Origin: Arthrobacter sp. FW306-07-I
GTDB taxonomy: Bacteria; Actinomycetota; Actinomycetes; Actinomycetales; Micrococcaceae
DNA length: 64,000 nucleotides
Assembly (NCBI RefSeq): GCF_021800405.1
Contig: NZ_CP084550.1
Coordinates: 124,001-188,000, forward strand
Direction: 5' to 3'
Below are positions 26,048 through 34,528 of the stretch, piece after piece. Below the pieces are notes generated by a model. It was not told the DNA's origin, did not search any database, and saw only the letters and a list, made by a program, of their open reading frames with translations. The translations under genes and the position numbers were made by a program. How positions within the stretch are numbered: position 1 is the stretch's first letter; every line of letters begins with the position of its first letter.

Positions 26048-26059
26048 TAAGTTTACTGA
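26048..26059. promoter_or_regulatory. AAGYATRCTTAC-like element, copy d
   Basis: TAAGTTTACTGA followed by TTATTACC, in the 220-base divergent region between the DUF6328-like and SDR genes. It is the most degenerate of the related elements, in an AT-rich patch that stands out from its surroundings. Confidence 0.35.
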
Positions 26060-26171
26060 TTATTACCTTGGAGTGGTGGACTTGTTCCGCCACTCCCGAT
26101 AGCTTCGAAGGGCCGGAGCGCGGCGGTGCTCTTCCCGACCGAACAGGTCAACCGACACAGGCAGGCGGACT

Positions 26172-27071
26172 ATGAGCGACACGGACAAGCAGACAGACCA
26201 GCCAAAGGATCCGCGCGGCGGCTACCACTCGGGTCCGTTCCCGGAGCAGGAACAGAAACAGCCCGGACTCACTGCGCCCATGGACCCCAAACCGGACCAC
26301 GGGGAGCACAGCTACAAGGGGAACGGCAAGCTCGAAGGGAAAGCCGCGCTCATCACCGGCGGGGACTCCGGCATCGGCAAGGCCGCGGCCATCGCCTTCG
26401 CCCGCGAAGGGGCCGACGTCGCCATTTCCTACCTCCCAGAGGAGGAAGGCGACGCGCAGGACACCGCAGAGTGGATCCGGAAAGCCAGCCGCCGCGCTCT
26501 CCTCCTTCCCGGCGACGGACGCGAAGAGGAATTCAGCACCCGCATCGTGGAGGAGACCGTATCTGAATTCGGCCGGCTCGATGTCCTGGTGCTGAACGCG
26601 GCATACCAGAAGAACCGCGAGAGCCTGGAGACGCTTCCCACCGAGGAGTTTGACCGGGTCTTCCGGACCAACCTCTACTCGCTGCTGTGGTCGGCGCGGG
26701 CTGCGGTCCCACACCTGAAGGCGGGGGCCTCGATCATCACCACTGCCTCCATCCAGGCCTTCAACCCCTCGCCCGGGCTCATCGACTACGCCATGACCAA
26801 GGCGGCGCAGGTGGCCTTCACCAAGGCCCTGGCCCAGGAACTGGGACCCAAGGGAATCCGCGTCAACGCGGTGGCCCCCGGTCCCATCTGGACGCCGCTG
26901 ATCCCCGCCACCGAGTGGCCGGACAAGCTCCCGTCCTTCGGGCAGGACACACCCCTGGAACGCGCGGGGCAGCCCGCGGAGCTCGCAGCGGCCTACGTGC
27001 TGCTTGCCTCCGAGGACGGCTCCTACATTTCCGGGGCAGTCCTGCCGGTCACCGGCGGCAAGGGGCTGTAG
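26172..27071 (+). CDS. SDR family oxidoreductase, YghA/YhdF-like general stress type
   Basis: 299 residues, the long SDR subtype. A roughly 50-residue hydrophilic N-terminal extension (TAPMDPKPDHGEHSYKGNGK) precedes the fold, as in YghA/YdaD-like proteins linked to general stress. The cofactor motif is TGGDSGIG (62-69), with LNAA replacing NNAG, Ser193, Tyr206 and Lys210 (YAMTK). The C-terminus YISGAVLPVTGGKGL is typical. It is followed 53 bases later by a small acidic protein gene; both probably share a transcript ending at 27546. Confidence 0.85.
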   Translation: MSDTDKQTDQPKDPRGGYHSGPFPEQEQKQPGLTAPMDPKPDHGEHSYKGNGKLEGKAALITGGDSGIGKAAAIAFAREGADVAISYLPEEEGDAQDTAEWIRKASRRALLLPGDGREEEFSTRIVEETVSEFGRLDVLVLNAAYQKNRESLETLPTEEFDRVFRTNLYSLLWSARAAVPHLKAGASIITTASIQAFNPSPGLIDYAMTKAAQVAFTKALAQELGPKGIRVNAVAPGPIWTPLIPATEWPDKLPSFGQDTPLERAGQPAELAAAYVLLASEDGSYISGAVLPVTGGKGL

Positions 27072-27124
27072 CCCACAAAAGTTCACCAGGCCAGCACCAT
27101 CGGCAAAGCACAACAGGAGGAACC

Positions 27125-27487
27125 ATGACGCAGGAAAACCAGCAGGCTGAACCCGAGACCGCTCCCGGCGGCTACGGCACCCCCACCGCCGAGCAGGAGG
27201 CGGCCGGCACGCAGGGAGGCCAGCAGTCCGGCGGCGGTGGCACTTCTTCGGGCGGCACGGACACCAACGAGCCGCAGTCGGGCACAGGCCAGAACCCCGT
27301 CCCGCACGACATGGACCTTCCCTCCAGCGCCGCGGACATCGATGAGGCGAATGACGATTCCCAGGGGTCGGCAGCGGTCTCATCCGAGTCCGGCCAGGAA
27401 GCAGCCGGCATCCCCGACGGAAGCGGCAACGACCTTCCGCAGGAGGAATCGCCCAATGACGACGACGAGAGCTTCGACGCCGGATAA
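27125..27487 (+). CDS. Small acidic, Gly/Gln-rich disordered protein
   Basis: 120 residues with no hydrophobic core: Gln/Glu/Gly/Ser/Asp-rich, with runs such as GGQQSGGGG and NDDDESFDAG. It is likely intrinsically disordered, of the hydrophilin or late-embryogenesis-like type in composition, though no family motif is visible. AGGAGG four bases before ATG 27125 supports translation and fixes the start inside a longer open frame. It follows the stress-type SDR and precedes a clear terminator. Confidence 0.65.
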   Translation: MTQENQQAEPETAPGGYGTPTAEQEAAGTQGGQQSGGGGTSSGGTDTNEPQSGTGQNPVPHDMDLPSSAADIDEANDDSQGSAAVSSESGQEAAGIPDGSGNDLPQEESPNDDDESFDAG

Positions 27488-27506
27488 GCCATCCTGATCC
27501 ATAAGG

Positions 27507-27546
27507 CCCCCGCTTCCCTGCCGCCCGGCAGCGGAGGCGGGGGTTT
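27507..27546 (+). terminator. Intrinsic terminator
   Basis: CCCCCGCTTCC pairs with GGAGGCGGGGG (one mismatch region) around an inner CTGCCG/CGGCAG stem and is followed by TTTT. It ends the SDR-small protein transcript. Confidence 0.85.
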
Positions 27547-27720
27547 TGCCGTTCCGGGAGGGCCGGGTCCCGGCCCACGGAGCTGTGGCGCGGGACGGCC
27601 ACGCGAATACATCCCGCACGGCTGGGTACGGACCACACGAAACCAACTCGCCGGCAACGGGCAGCAGCAACACGTTGGGCTGCCCCGTCGGCGCCAACTT
27701 CGACGCCAGGAAGGTGGACC

Positions 27721-28620
27721 GTGGGCATGAGGTTTTCGGAGCGGTGGGCGCAGCAGCAGGACCGGCCGGACCAGGCTGTGGTGGATGTGCTGGTGCCCAC
27801 CTGCAATCGGCCGGCCGAACTCGCCGTCACCCTCGCCGGACTGGCCGCGCAGCAGGAACCCGCGTTCGCCGTCGTGGTCAGCGACCAGTCAGCGGGGCAA
27901 CCTGCCTGGGAACACCCGGCCGCCGCCGCGATGGTGCGGGTGCTTGAGGCGCAGGGCCGGCCCGTCATGCTGCTGCGCCACCTCCCGCGCCGGGGACTGG
28001 CAGAGCACCGGCAGTTCCTGCTGGACCAGTCCACCGCGGACCAGTGCCTCTTCCTTGACGACGACGTCTGGCTGGAACCGGGCGCCCTGGCACGGCTGAG
28101 CCTGGCGCTTGACGAACTGCAGTGCGGTTTTGTCGGAATGGCGCCCCAGGGCCTGTCCTTCCTGGACGACCGCCGGCCACACCAGACGGCAAACTTCAAG
28201 GCCTGGGCCGGCCCCGTGACGCCGGAGCGCGTCCGGCCGGGAACCCCGGAATTCGAACAGTGGCCGCTGCACAGCGCCGCCAACCTCAGCCACCTCAGCG
28301 CCGAACTGTCGCTGCAGCCCGGCCAGTGGGTGCCGTACCACGTCGCATGGCTGGGCGGGTGCGTGCTGTACCGAAGGGAAGCACTGAACGACGCCGGCGG
28401 GTTCCGGTTCTGGACCAGCCTTCCCGACGGGCACGCGGGGGAGGACGTGGTGGCCCAGTGGCAGGTCATGGAACGGTACGGCGGCGCAGGCATCCTGCCC
28501 TCTGGCGCGGTCCACCTGGAATCACCCACCACCGTAACGGACCGCGCCGTGGAGGCGTACGACGTCGTCCTTGGCCAGGAGTCGGCGCGCACGCCCCAGT
28601 CGAGCGGGTATGCCACGTAG
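27721..28620 (+). CDS. Family 2 glycosyltransferase
   Basis: 299 residues, GT-A fold. VDVLVPTCNRPAELAVTLAGL is the nucleotide-sugar binding start and CLFLDDDVWLEPGAL is the DxD metal site. GFVGMAPQGL and YRREALNDAGGFRFW follow the usual GT2 order, and GEDVVAQWQV supplies the catalytic acidic residue. No membrane helix. GTG 27721 has AGGAAGG upstream. The last 15 or so residues after VEAYDVVL are encoded by the antisense of the TolB-like gene, so the natural 3' end may have been lost. The sugar donor and acceptor are unknown. Confidence 0.8.
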   Translation: MGMRFSERWAQQQDRPDQAVVDVLVPTCNRPAELAVTLAGLAAQQEPAFAVVVSDQSAGQPAWEHPAAAAMVRVLEAQGRPVMLLRHLPRRGLAEHRQFLLDQSTADQCLFLDDDVWLEPGALARLSLALDELQCGFVGMAPQGLSFLDDRRPHQTANFKAWAGPVTPERVRPGTPEFEQWPLHSAANLSHLSAELSLQPGQWVPYHVAWLGGCVLYRREALNDAGGFRFWTSLPDGHAGEDVVAQWQVMERYGGAGILPSGAVHLESPTTVTDRAVEAYDVVLGQESARTPQSSGYAT

Positions 28621-29462
28621 GCGAAGCGCTGGGAGTCCGGCGACCAGCTGTTGACGTTGAGGGTGCCCTGCCCACCGAATGCCGGCCACGTGTGCAGCGG
28701 CGCGGTCCAGTCGCTGGTGGACACAAGGACGACGTCGACCGGCAGGTCAGCGGGGTGGCCTTGGGTTCCGGCGGGGAAGCGGACGTAGCTGGCCAGCCTG
28801 CCGTCAGGGGACAGGTGCGGGAACCAATCGACGGTGCTGCTGTTCAGCAGCCGCTCGAACCCGCTGCCGTCCGGACGGACCCGGGCAAGCTGGGCATGCC
28901 CGGGAATGGTGCTGAAGGACTCGGTGTTGAGGTACAGCCAGTTCCCGTCGGGCGCGTACTCGGGCCCGTCGCAGTGTCCTGGGCCGACCTCCACATCGTG
29001 GGGAGCTCCGCCTGCTGCCGGGATGGTCCGCAGCCGGCCGGGTTTGCTGAAGTCGCCTGCTGCGATCTCCATGTACGCCAAGTGCCGGCCGTCGGGGCTG
29101 ACGCCGTGCAGGAAGTGCCAGGAGCCGTCATCGTCCGTGATCCTGGTGGCTGGGCCGCCCGCAAGGGGTGCCCGATAGATATGGCCGTCCTCGCCCGAGA
29201 GGAAGATGTGGCCACCGTCAGGGTCCAGGACGTGGTCGTTGTTGAGTTCCGGAATACCCGTAAGCGGAACCTCGCTGAGGGAGCTTTCCCTCAGATCGAA
29301 CCGCCACAGCCTGCCAGCCCCGTTGAGGATCAGAGCCCGGCCGTCCAGTGTCCAGTTAGGTGCCTCAAGGAGCATATTCCCCGTGGAGTATGCCCGTTCC
29401 GCTTCCCCTGAGACCGAGGCAACCCATACTTCGCAGCGCTGGCCCGGCTGAAGCCCGCGCAC
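28599..29462 (-). CDS. TolB-like beta-propeller protein, no stop codon at its natural end
   Basis: About 288 residues of PD40/TolB-type propeller, with repeated blades such as DPDGGHIFLSGEDG, SPDGRHLAYMEI, APDGNWLYLN, SPDGRLASYVRF and SPDSQRFAYVAY. No signal peptide, so cytoplasmic. GTG 29462 begins three bases after the stop of the TIM-barrel gene; it is the last gene of the sugar operon. Similarity ends near residue 288 (28599), but the frame has no stop there: it stays open through the whole antisense of the glycosyltransferase to 26148. Either the stop was deleted or the real product has a spurious tail. The end given here is inferred. Confidence 0.6.
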
Positions 29463-29465
29463 GCG

Positions 29466-30467
29466 CTAGTCCTTGCTGCTGAACGCGGCGTCGAAGCTGG
29501 TTTGGGAGGCGGGAAAGTCGTATTTCTTGAGGGCGGCGAGGGCTTCGGGGGCCCCGTGGAGGCGGTCCATGCCGGCGTCTTCCCATTCGATGCTGATGGG
29601 GCCGTCATAGCCGATGGCCGTCAGGGCGCGGAAGGAGGCTTCCCAAGGGACGTCGCCGCGGCCGGCGGAGACGAAGTCCCAGCCGCGGCGGGGGTCGCCC
29701 CAGGGCAGGTGGGAGCCCATGACGGTGTTCCGGCCGGTCTGGCGGACCTTGGTGTCCTTGCAGTCCACGTGGTAGATCCGATCCTTGAAGTCCCAGATGA
29801 AGGAGACGGGGTCGATGCCCTGCCACATCATGTGGGACGGGTCCCAGTTCAGGCCGAACGCTTCGCGGTGGCCGATGGCTTCGAGGGTGCGCACGGTGGT
29901 CCAGTAGTCGTAGGCGATCTCGGACGGGTGGACTTCGTGGGCGAACCGGATGCCGTTTTCGTCGAAGACGTCCAGGATGGGGTTCCAGCGGTCGGCGAAG
30001 TCCTGGTACCCGGCATCGATGACTTTTTCCGGGACCGGCGGGAACATGGCCACGTACTGCCAGATGGAGGAGCCGGTGAACCCGACGACGGTGTCCACGC
30101 CGAGGGCCTTGGCGAGCCGGGCCGTGTGTTTCATTTCCTCGGCGGCGCGCTGGCGGACGCCTTCGGGGTCGCCGTCGCCCCAGACCTTGGACCCGACGAT
30201 GGCCTGGTGGCGGAAGTCGATGGGGTCATCGCAGACGGCCTGGCCTTTGAGGTGGTTGGAGATGGCCCAGACTTTGAGGTTGTACTTGTCCAGGATTTCG
30301 AGTTTGGACTCGACGTAGCCGGGTTCGTCCCAGCGCCAGGCGTCCAGGTGGTCGCCGGAGACGGCGATTTCCAGGCCGTCGTAGCCCCAGCCGGAAGCAA
30401 GCTTTGCGACTTCTTCGAAGGGAAGGTCGGCCCACTGGCCGGTGAACAGGGTGAAAGGGCGGGGCAT
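29466..30467 (-). CDS. Sugar phosphate isomerase/epimerase-like TIM barrel (AP-endonuclease 2 fold)
   Basis: 333 residues of the xylose-isomerase-like family (PF01261). Probable metal ligands are the Glu/His in RFAHEVHPSE, Asp in LNWDPSHM, His in YHVDCKD and Glu in ISIEWEDAGM. Members act as isomerases, epimerases, inosose dehydratases or 3-keto-glycoside lyases. It sits between a Gfo/Idh/MocA dehydrogenase (26 bases upstream) and the TolB-like gene, in a sugar-uptake operon, so it probably acts on the oxidised sugar. The precise reaction is inferred, not shown. Confidence 0.8.
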   Translation of the reverse strand: MPRPFTLFTGQWADLPFEEVAKLASGWGYDGLEIAVSGDHLDAWRWDEPGYVESKLEILDKYNLKVWAISNHLKGQAVCDDPIDFRHQAIVGSKVWGDGDPEGVRQRAAEEMKHTARLAKALGVDTVVGFTGSSIWQYVAMFPPVPEKVIDAGYQDFADRWNPILDVFDENGIRFAHEVHPSEIAYDYWTTVRTLEAIGHREAFGLNWDPSHMMWQGIDPVSFIWDFKDRIYHVDCKDTKVRQTGRNTVMGSHLPWGDPRRGWDFVSAGRGDVPWEASFRALTAIGYDGPISIEWEDAGMDRLHGAPEALAALKKYDFPASQTSFDAAFSSKD

Positions 30468-30493
30468 GAGGGGTCCTTAACTGGTGGGCGGTG

Positions 30494-31687
30494 CTACTGG
30501 CGGACGACGGTGAGGGTGCTTTTGTTGGCTGCGGATTCCTCCACCGCGTCCAGGACGTACTGGACGTTCAGGCCTTCTTCGAACGAGGGCGAAGGCTGGG
30601 TTCCGTCCTTGATCGCGGCGAGGAAGTCGCGGATCTGGTGGGTGAAGGTGTGCTCCCAGCCGATGATGTGGCCCTGCGGCCACCACGCCTCGAGGTAGGG
30701 GTGCTCGGGTTCGTTGACCAGGATCCTGCGGAAGCCCTGTTCGCGGACCGGAAGGGTGGCGTCCAGGAAACCGAGTTCGTTGAGGTTCTCCAGGTCGAAC
30801 AACAGGCTGCCCTTGTCGCCGTAAATTTCGATCTGGAGGCTGTTTTTCCTGCCGGTGGCCACCCGGGAGACCTCCACTGAGGCGATGGCCCCGGAGGTGA
30901 GGGACAGCGTGGCCCAGGCGGCGTCGTCGACCGTTACGTCCTCTTTGGACCCGGAGCCGGCGCCGTTTCCGGCGGGACGCTGGTTGACGAAGGTATTGAG
31001 CCGGCCGCTGACCTCCGTGACCTGGTCGCCCAGGAGGAAGAGGACCTGGTCGATGGCGTGGGAGGCGATGTCGCCCAGGGCGCCGGAACCGGCAGTTTCC
31101 TTGCGCAGCCGCCACGTCATGGGCGCCTGGGCGTCGCTGAGCCAGTCCTGCAAATAGGCGGCACGGACGTGCCGGACCGTGCCGAGCCGGCCCTCAGCGA
31201 TCAGTTCCTTCGCCAAGGCCAGGGCCGGGACGCGGCGGTAGTTGAAGCCGATCATCGACTGCACTCCCTTGGCACGGGCCTTGGCAGCGGCGGCCGTCAT
31301 GAGTTCGGCCTCGGCCAGGGTGTTGGCCAGCGGCTTTTCCACCAGCACGTGTTTGCCCGCCTCCAGTGCGGCGATGGCGATCTCGGCGTGCATCCAGCCC
31401 GGCGCGCAGATGTCCACGATGTCGATGTCTTCCCGCGTGATGACCGTCCGCCAGTCCGTTGCGGACTCGGCCCAGCCATACTTGGCCGCCGCCTCCGCCA
31501 CGGCGTCGGCGTCCCGGCCCACGAGGACTTTCTGCTCGAAGGCCGGGACGTCGAAGAAGCTGGCCACATTCCGCCACGCGTTGGAGTGGGCCTTGCCCAT
31601 GAAGGCATAACCGATGGCAGCCACCCCCAACGGGCGGGAAGCCGGCCGGGAGGCCGGGGATTCGGACGGGTGAGCGGGTATGGTCAT
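30494..31687 (-). CDS. Gfo/Idh/MocA oxidoreductase, levoglucosan dehydrogenase-like
   Basis: 397 residues, NAD(P)-dependent. After a Pro/Ser-rich start it has the Rossmann VAAIGYAFMGKAHSNAW, the EKP catalytic-Lys motif (VLVEKPLANT), FNYRRVPALALA, YLQDWLSD and AGSGALGDIASHAIDQ, with catalytic Asp and His. GxMGKAHS, FNYRR and YLQDW are shared with bacterial levoglucosan dehydrogenase and related enzymes that oxidise a sugar C3 hydroxyl. ATG 31687 is chosen (AGGAA upstream); the frame runs further. Part of the long minus-strand sugar operon. Confidence 0.85.
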   Translation of the reverse strand: MTIPAHPSESPASRPASRPLGVAAIGYAFMGKAHSNAWRNVASFFDVPAFEQKVLVGRDADAVAEAAAKYGWAESATDWRTVITREDIDIVDICAPGWMHAEIAIAALEAGKHVLVEKPLANTLAEAELMTAAAAKARAKGVQSMIGFNYRRVPALALAKELIAEGRLGTVRHVRAAYLQDWLSDAQAPMTWRLRKETAGSGALGDIASHAIDQVLFLLGDQVTEVSGRLNTFVNQRPAGNGAGSGSKEDVTVDDAAWATLSLTSGAIASVEVSRVATGRKNSLQIEIYGDKGSLLFDLENLNELGFLDATLPVREQGFRRILVNEPEHPYLEAWWPQGHIIGWEHTFTHQIRDFLAAIKDGTQPSPSFEEGLNVQYVLDAVEESAANKSTLTVVRQ

Positions 31688-31733
31688 GATGCGTTCCTGG
31701 GTGCTTCCTGCTTGCTGGACTGGTCTTGCCGGG

Positions 31734-32852
31734 TTAGATCGTTGCGGTTTCCGGTGCCCAGTCCTCGGGGAGGGCGGGGGATGCCGGGGCCGAGCTTTCG
31801 ACGTTGATGAACGTGCCGGAGTCGATGGATTCCGAGATGGAGACCATGGTGTCCAGGACGTGGTAGGCCAACTCGCCGGTGGCGCGGTGCGGGACGCCGG
31901 CGCGGAGGGAACGGGCCATGTCCAGCACGCCCATTCCACGGCCGTTGGCCGGCCCGGTGGCAGGAACGGTGGTCCAGTCCTCGTCACCGGCGCGCCAGAG
32001 CTTGATGTCACCGGTGAAGTAGTTGGGGTCCGGCAGCGAAATGGTGGCCTCGGTGCCCGTGATTTCCACGAAGCCCATGCGGGTGCGCGGAGACTCGAAG
32101 GAGAAGACACTGTGCGAGGAGGCACCGGACTCGAACTGCGCCATCGCCGAAACGTGCGTGGGCACCTCGACCGTGAACTCCTCGCCCGCCTTGGGCCCGG
32201 AGCCGATCACGCGCACGTCCTTGGCCTTGGACCCGACGGCGGCCACCTTGCGGATGGATCCAAAGGCTTGGACCAGGGTGGTGAGGTAGTAGGGGCCCAT
32301 GTCGAACAGGGGACCGGCACCGTGCTGGAAGAGGAACGCCGGGTTGGGGTGCCAGGACTCCGGACCGGGGGTCTGGAACGTGGTCATGGCCGTCAGCGGG
32401 GTTCCGATGTCACCGCGCCGGATCAGCCGCAGTGCGGTTTGCAGGCCCGCGCCCAGGAAGGTGTCCGGGGCACAGCCCAGGCGGATACCTGCGGCGTCGG
32501 CGGTCTTGAGCAGTCCCAGCCCGGATTCGCGGTCCAGGGAGAACGGTTTTTCGGTCCAGACGTGCTTTCCGGCGTTGACGGCGGCGGTGGCCACCTCCAC
32601 ATGCGCGGCGGGAATGGTGAGGTTGACGATGATTTCGACGTCGGGGTGGTTCAGGGCCTTGTCTACCCCGCCCCACTCGGCGATGCCGTACTCCTTGGCG
32701 CGGGCCTCGGCTGCTTCCTCGAAGAGGTCGGCGATGACGTGGACCTTCAGGTCCGGGAACGCCGTGAGGTTGTCCAGGTACTGCTTGCTGATCACGCCGG
32801 CGCCGATGACGCCGACGCCTACGGGTCCCTTGCGGGATGCTGTGGTGGTCAT
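31734..32852 (-). CDS. Gfo/Idh/MocA family oxidoreductase
   Basis: 372 residues. The NAD(P) motif VIGAGVISKQYL (15-26) is followed by the EKP motif in VWTEKPFSLD and by GPLFDMGPYYLTTLV, where the Asp and Tyr take the usual catalytic positions. It belongs to the group that oxidises or reduces sugar and inositol-like substrates. Its ATG overlaps the stop of the upstream TIM-barrel gene (ATGA), so the pair is coupled. The role may be the final reduction or an alternative oxidation in the same pathway. Confidence 0.84.
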   Translation of the reverse strand: MTTTASRKGPVGVGVIGAGVISKQYLDNLTAFPDLKVHVIADLFEEAAEARAKEYGIAEWGGVDKALNHPDVEIIVNLTIPAAHVEVATAAVNAGKHVWTEKPFSLDRESGLGLLKTADAAGIRLGCAPDTFLGAGLQTALRLIRRGDIGTPLTAMTTFQTPGPESWHPNPAFLFQHGAGPLFDMGPYYLTTLVQAFGSIRKVAAVGSKAKDVRVIGSGPKAGEEFTVEVPTHVSAMAQFESGASSHSVFSFESPRTRMGFVEITGTEATISLPDPNYFTGDIKLWRAGDEDWTTVPATGPANGRGMGVLDMARSLRAGVPHRATGELAYHVLDTMVSISESIDSGTFINVESSAPASPALPEDWAPETATI

Positions 32853-33595
32853 GCCTTGACTCCTTCGCCTGCGGCGTCAAGGAAGGACAGGCTTTGGGTG
32901 ATGCCCTCGAAGATGTCGCCGGCGTAGTCGTCGAACTCCACGACGCCCACCTCGAGGGACTTCGCGGCTGCGATGACGTCCATGACGGGGACCTTGCCTT
33001 GCCCTGCCGGCTGCTGGGCCTTGTTGTCCTTGGTCAGCGGGCCGTCCTTGATATGGATGAACTTCACCCGGTCGCCGAGCCGCTGGAGGAGCTCAACAGG
33101 GTCCTGGCCACCGACGGCTGCCCAGTAGGTGTCCACTTCCAGGACCAGTTCCGGATCCAGCAGGGACTCGAAGTACTCCAGGGCGGTGCGGCCCTCGATG
33201 GTGGACTCCAGCTCCCAGGCGTGGTTGTGGTAGCCCACTCGGATGCCGTATTCGGCGCCCTTCCTGGCGGCGGCGTTAAGCTTCGCTGCCGTGGCCTGGA
33301 TGTCTTCGGCTTTCTGCCAGTGCTCGGCGGGCAGGAACGGGTCGATGACGGTGGTGATGCCCAGCTCCTTGGCTGCCGAGAAAATCTCGTCCTGGTCCTG
33401 GCTCATGAGGGGTGCGTGGCCGGACGGGGCAGTGAGTCCGTTCTCCTTCAGGGCCGCGCCAAGTTCCTTGGCGGTGGCCACGAAGTTGTACGGCTCAACC
33501 TGGGTGTAGCCGATTTCGGCCACCTTCCTGATGGTTCCCGGGAGGTCCTCCGAAATGGCGTTGCGGAGGGTGTAAAGCTGCAGTGAGTAGGACAT
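32849..33595 (-). CDS. Sugar phosphate isomerase/epimerase-like TIM barrel
   Basis: 248 residues of the same PF01261 superfamily as the gene at 29466 but shorter and distinct. It starts with YSLQLYTLRNAISEDLPGTI, and metal or substrate residues are in VGYHNHAWELE, LEVDTYWAAVGG, FIHIKDG and VVEFDDYAGD. Probable isomerase, dehydratase or eliminase on a keto-sugar. It lies 42 bases after the permease gene and overlaps the next Gfo gene by four bases. Confidence 0.82.
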   Translation of the reverse strand: MSYSLQLYTLRNAISEDLPGTIRKVAEIGYTQVEPYNFVATAKELGAALKENGLTAPSGHAPLMSQDQDEIFSAAKELGITTVIDPFLPAEHWQKAEDIQATAAKLNAAARKGAEYGIRVGYHNHAWELESTIEGRTALEYFESLLDPELVLEVDTYWAAVGGQDPVELLQRLGDRVKFIHIKDGPLTKDNKAQQPAGQGKVPVMDVIAAAKSLEVGVVEFDDYAGDIFEGITQSLSFLDAAGEGVKA

Positions 33596-33637
33596 AAATT
33601 TCCTTTGTGGAGTGGTTGTTCAGGGGAAGTTGGGGTG

Positions 33638-34528
33638 TCAGCGTCCGGCGAGCGAGCCGCCGATGCCGCCGACGCTGAAGTACTTGTTCAAGGTGGCGAA
33701 GACGATCACGGGCGGGAGCATCATGACCACTGCCAGGGCCATGACCGAAGTCCAGTCCGTTGCGTTCTGCTGGAAGAAGGACTGCACACCCATGGGGAGG
33801 GTGAAGATTTCGTTGGAGCGCAGGAACACGATGGCTACCAGGTAGTCGTTCCAGGCCAGGAGGAAAGCGAAGATCGCGGTGGACAGGACGCCGGGCAGTG
33901 AGTTCCGCAGGACCACCCGGGTGAAGGACCCGAAGACGGAGCACCCGTCGATCCAGGAGGCTTCCTCCAGGCTGATGGGGATGGAATCGAAGTACGCCGC
34001 CATCATCCAGGTGGCCACGGTCATGGTGGAACCGACGTAGATGATGGTCAGGCCCAGGAGGTTGTCCACCAGGCCCATGCCGGCGAACAGGATGAACAGC
34101 GGCACCACCGAGGTGATGATGGGCAGCGACTGCATCACGAACAGCAGCAGCGAGTAGCCGGAGACTGCCTTGCTGCGGCCGCGGGAGAGGACGTAGCCGG
34201 CAGGCGCGGCGACGGCCACGGACACCACCACGGTGGAGAGGGTGGTGACCAGGCTGTTCTTGAGCCAGGTAGCGGCCAGGGTCTTGGAGAAGACATTGCT
34301 GAGGTTTTCGAAGGTGAAGCCGGTGGCAGTGCTGTTGGGTCCCGGCGTGAAGGCCAGGAGCACCGTGACCATGATGGGCACCAGGACGATTCCGGTGATG
34401 ATCAGGATCGCCGCGAACCGCCACCAGCGGCCGCGCTGGCCGGCTTCCGACAGGGCCCTGCGCCGCTTGCCGGCATCAATGCCAAGAGACGGGCCGGATT
34501 CGGGATGGGCGTGGAGGACTGCGCTCAT
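33638..34528 (-). CDS. Carbohydrate ABC transporter permease, MalG type
   Basis: 296 residues with six membrane helices. The EAA loop that docks the ATPase is visible as LEEASWIDGCSVFGSFTRVVLRNSLPGV. The N-terminal 40 residues are cytoplasmic and basic. Together with the MalF-type gene it forms the membrane channel of a sugar importer. Its ATG overlaps the stop of the upstream permease (TAATG). No ATPase gene is in the cluster; as in many actinobacteria a shared MsiK-type ATPase elsewhere would power it. Confidence 0.9.
   Translation of the reverse strand: MSAVLHAHPESGPSLGIDAGKRRRALSEAGQRGRWWRFAAILIITGIVLVPIMVTVLLAFTPGPNSTATGFTFENLSNVFSKTLAATWLKNSLVTTLSTVVVSVAVAAPAGYVLSRGRSKAVSGYSLLLFVMQSLPIITSVVPLFILFAGMGLVDNLLGLTIIYVGSTMTVATWMMAAYFDSIPISLEEASWIDGCSVFGSFTRVVLRNSLPGVLSTAIFAFLLAWNDYLVAIVFLRSNEIFTLPMGVQSFFQQNATDWTSVMALAVVMMLPPVIVFATLNKYFSVGGIGGSLAGR

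Noticed and set aside
26148..28598. The 1104-codon open frame that continues from the TolB-like gene to 26148
   Set aside because: Beyond about residue 288 it is purely antisense to the glycosyltransferase and then the SDR, with Arg/Ser-rich non-protein-like composition. Only the lack of a stop is taken as real.
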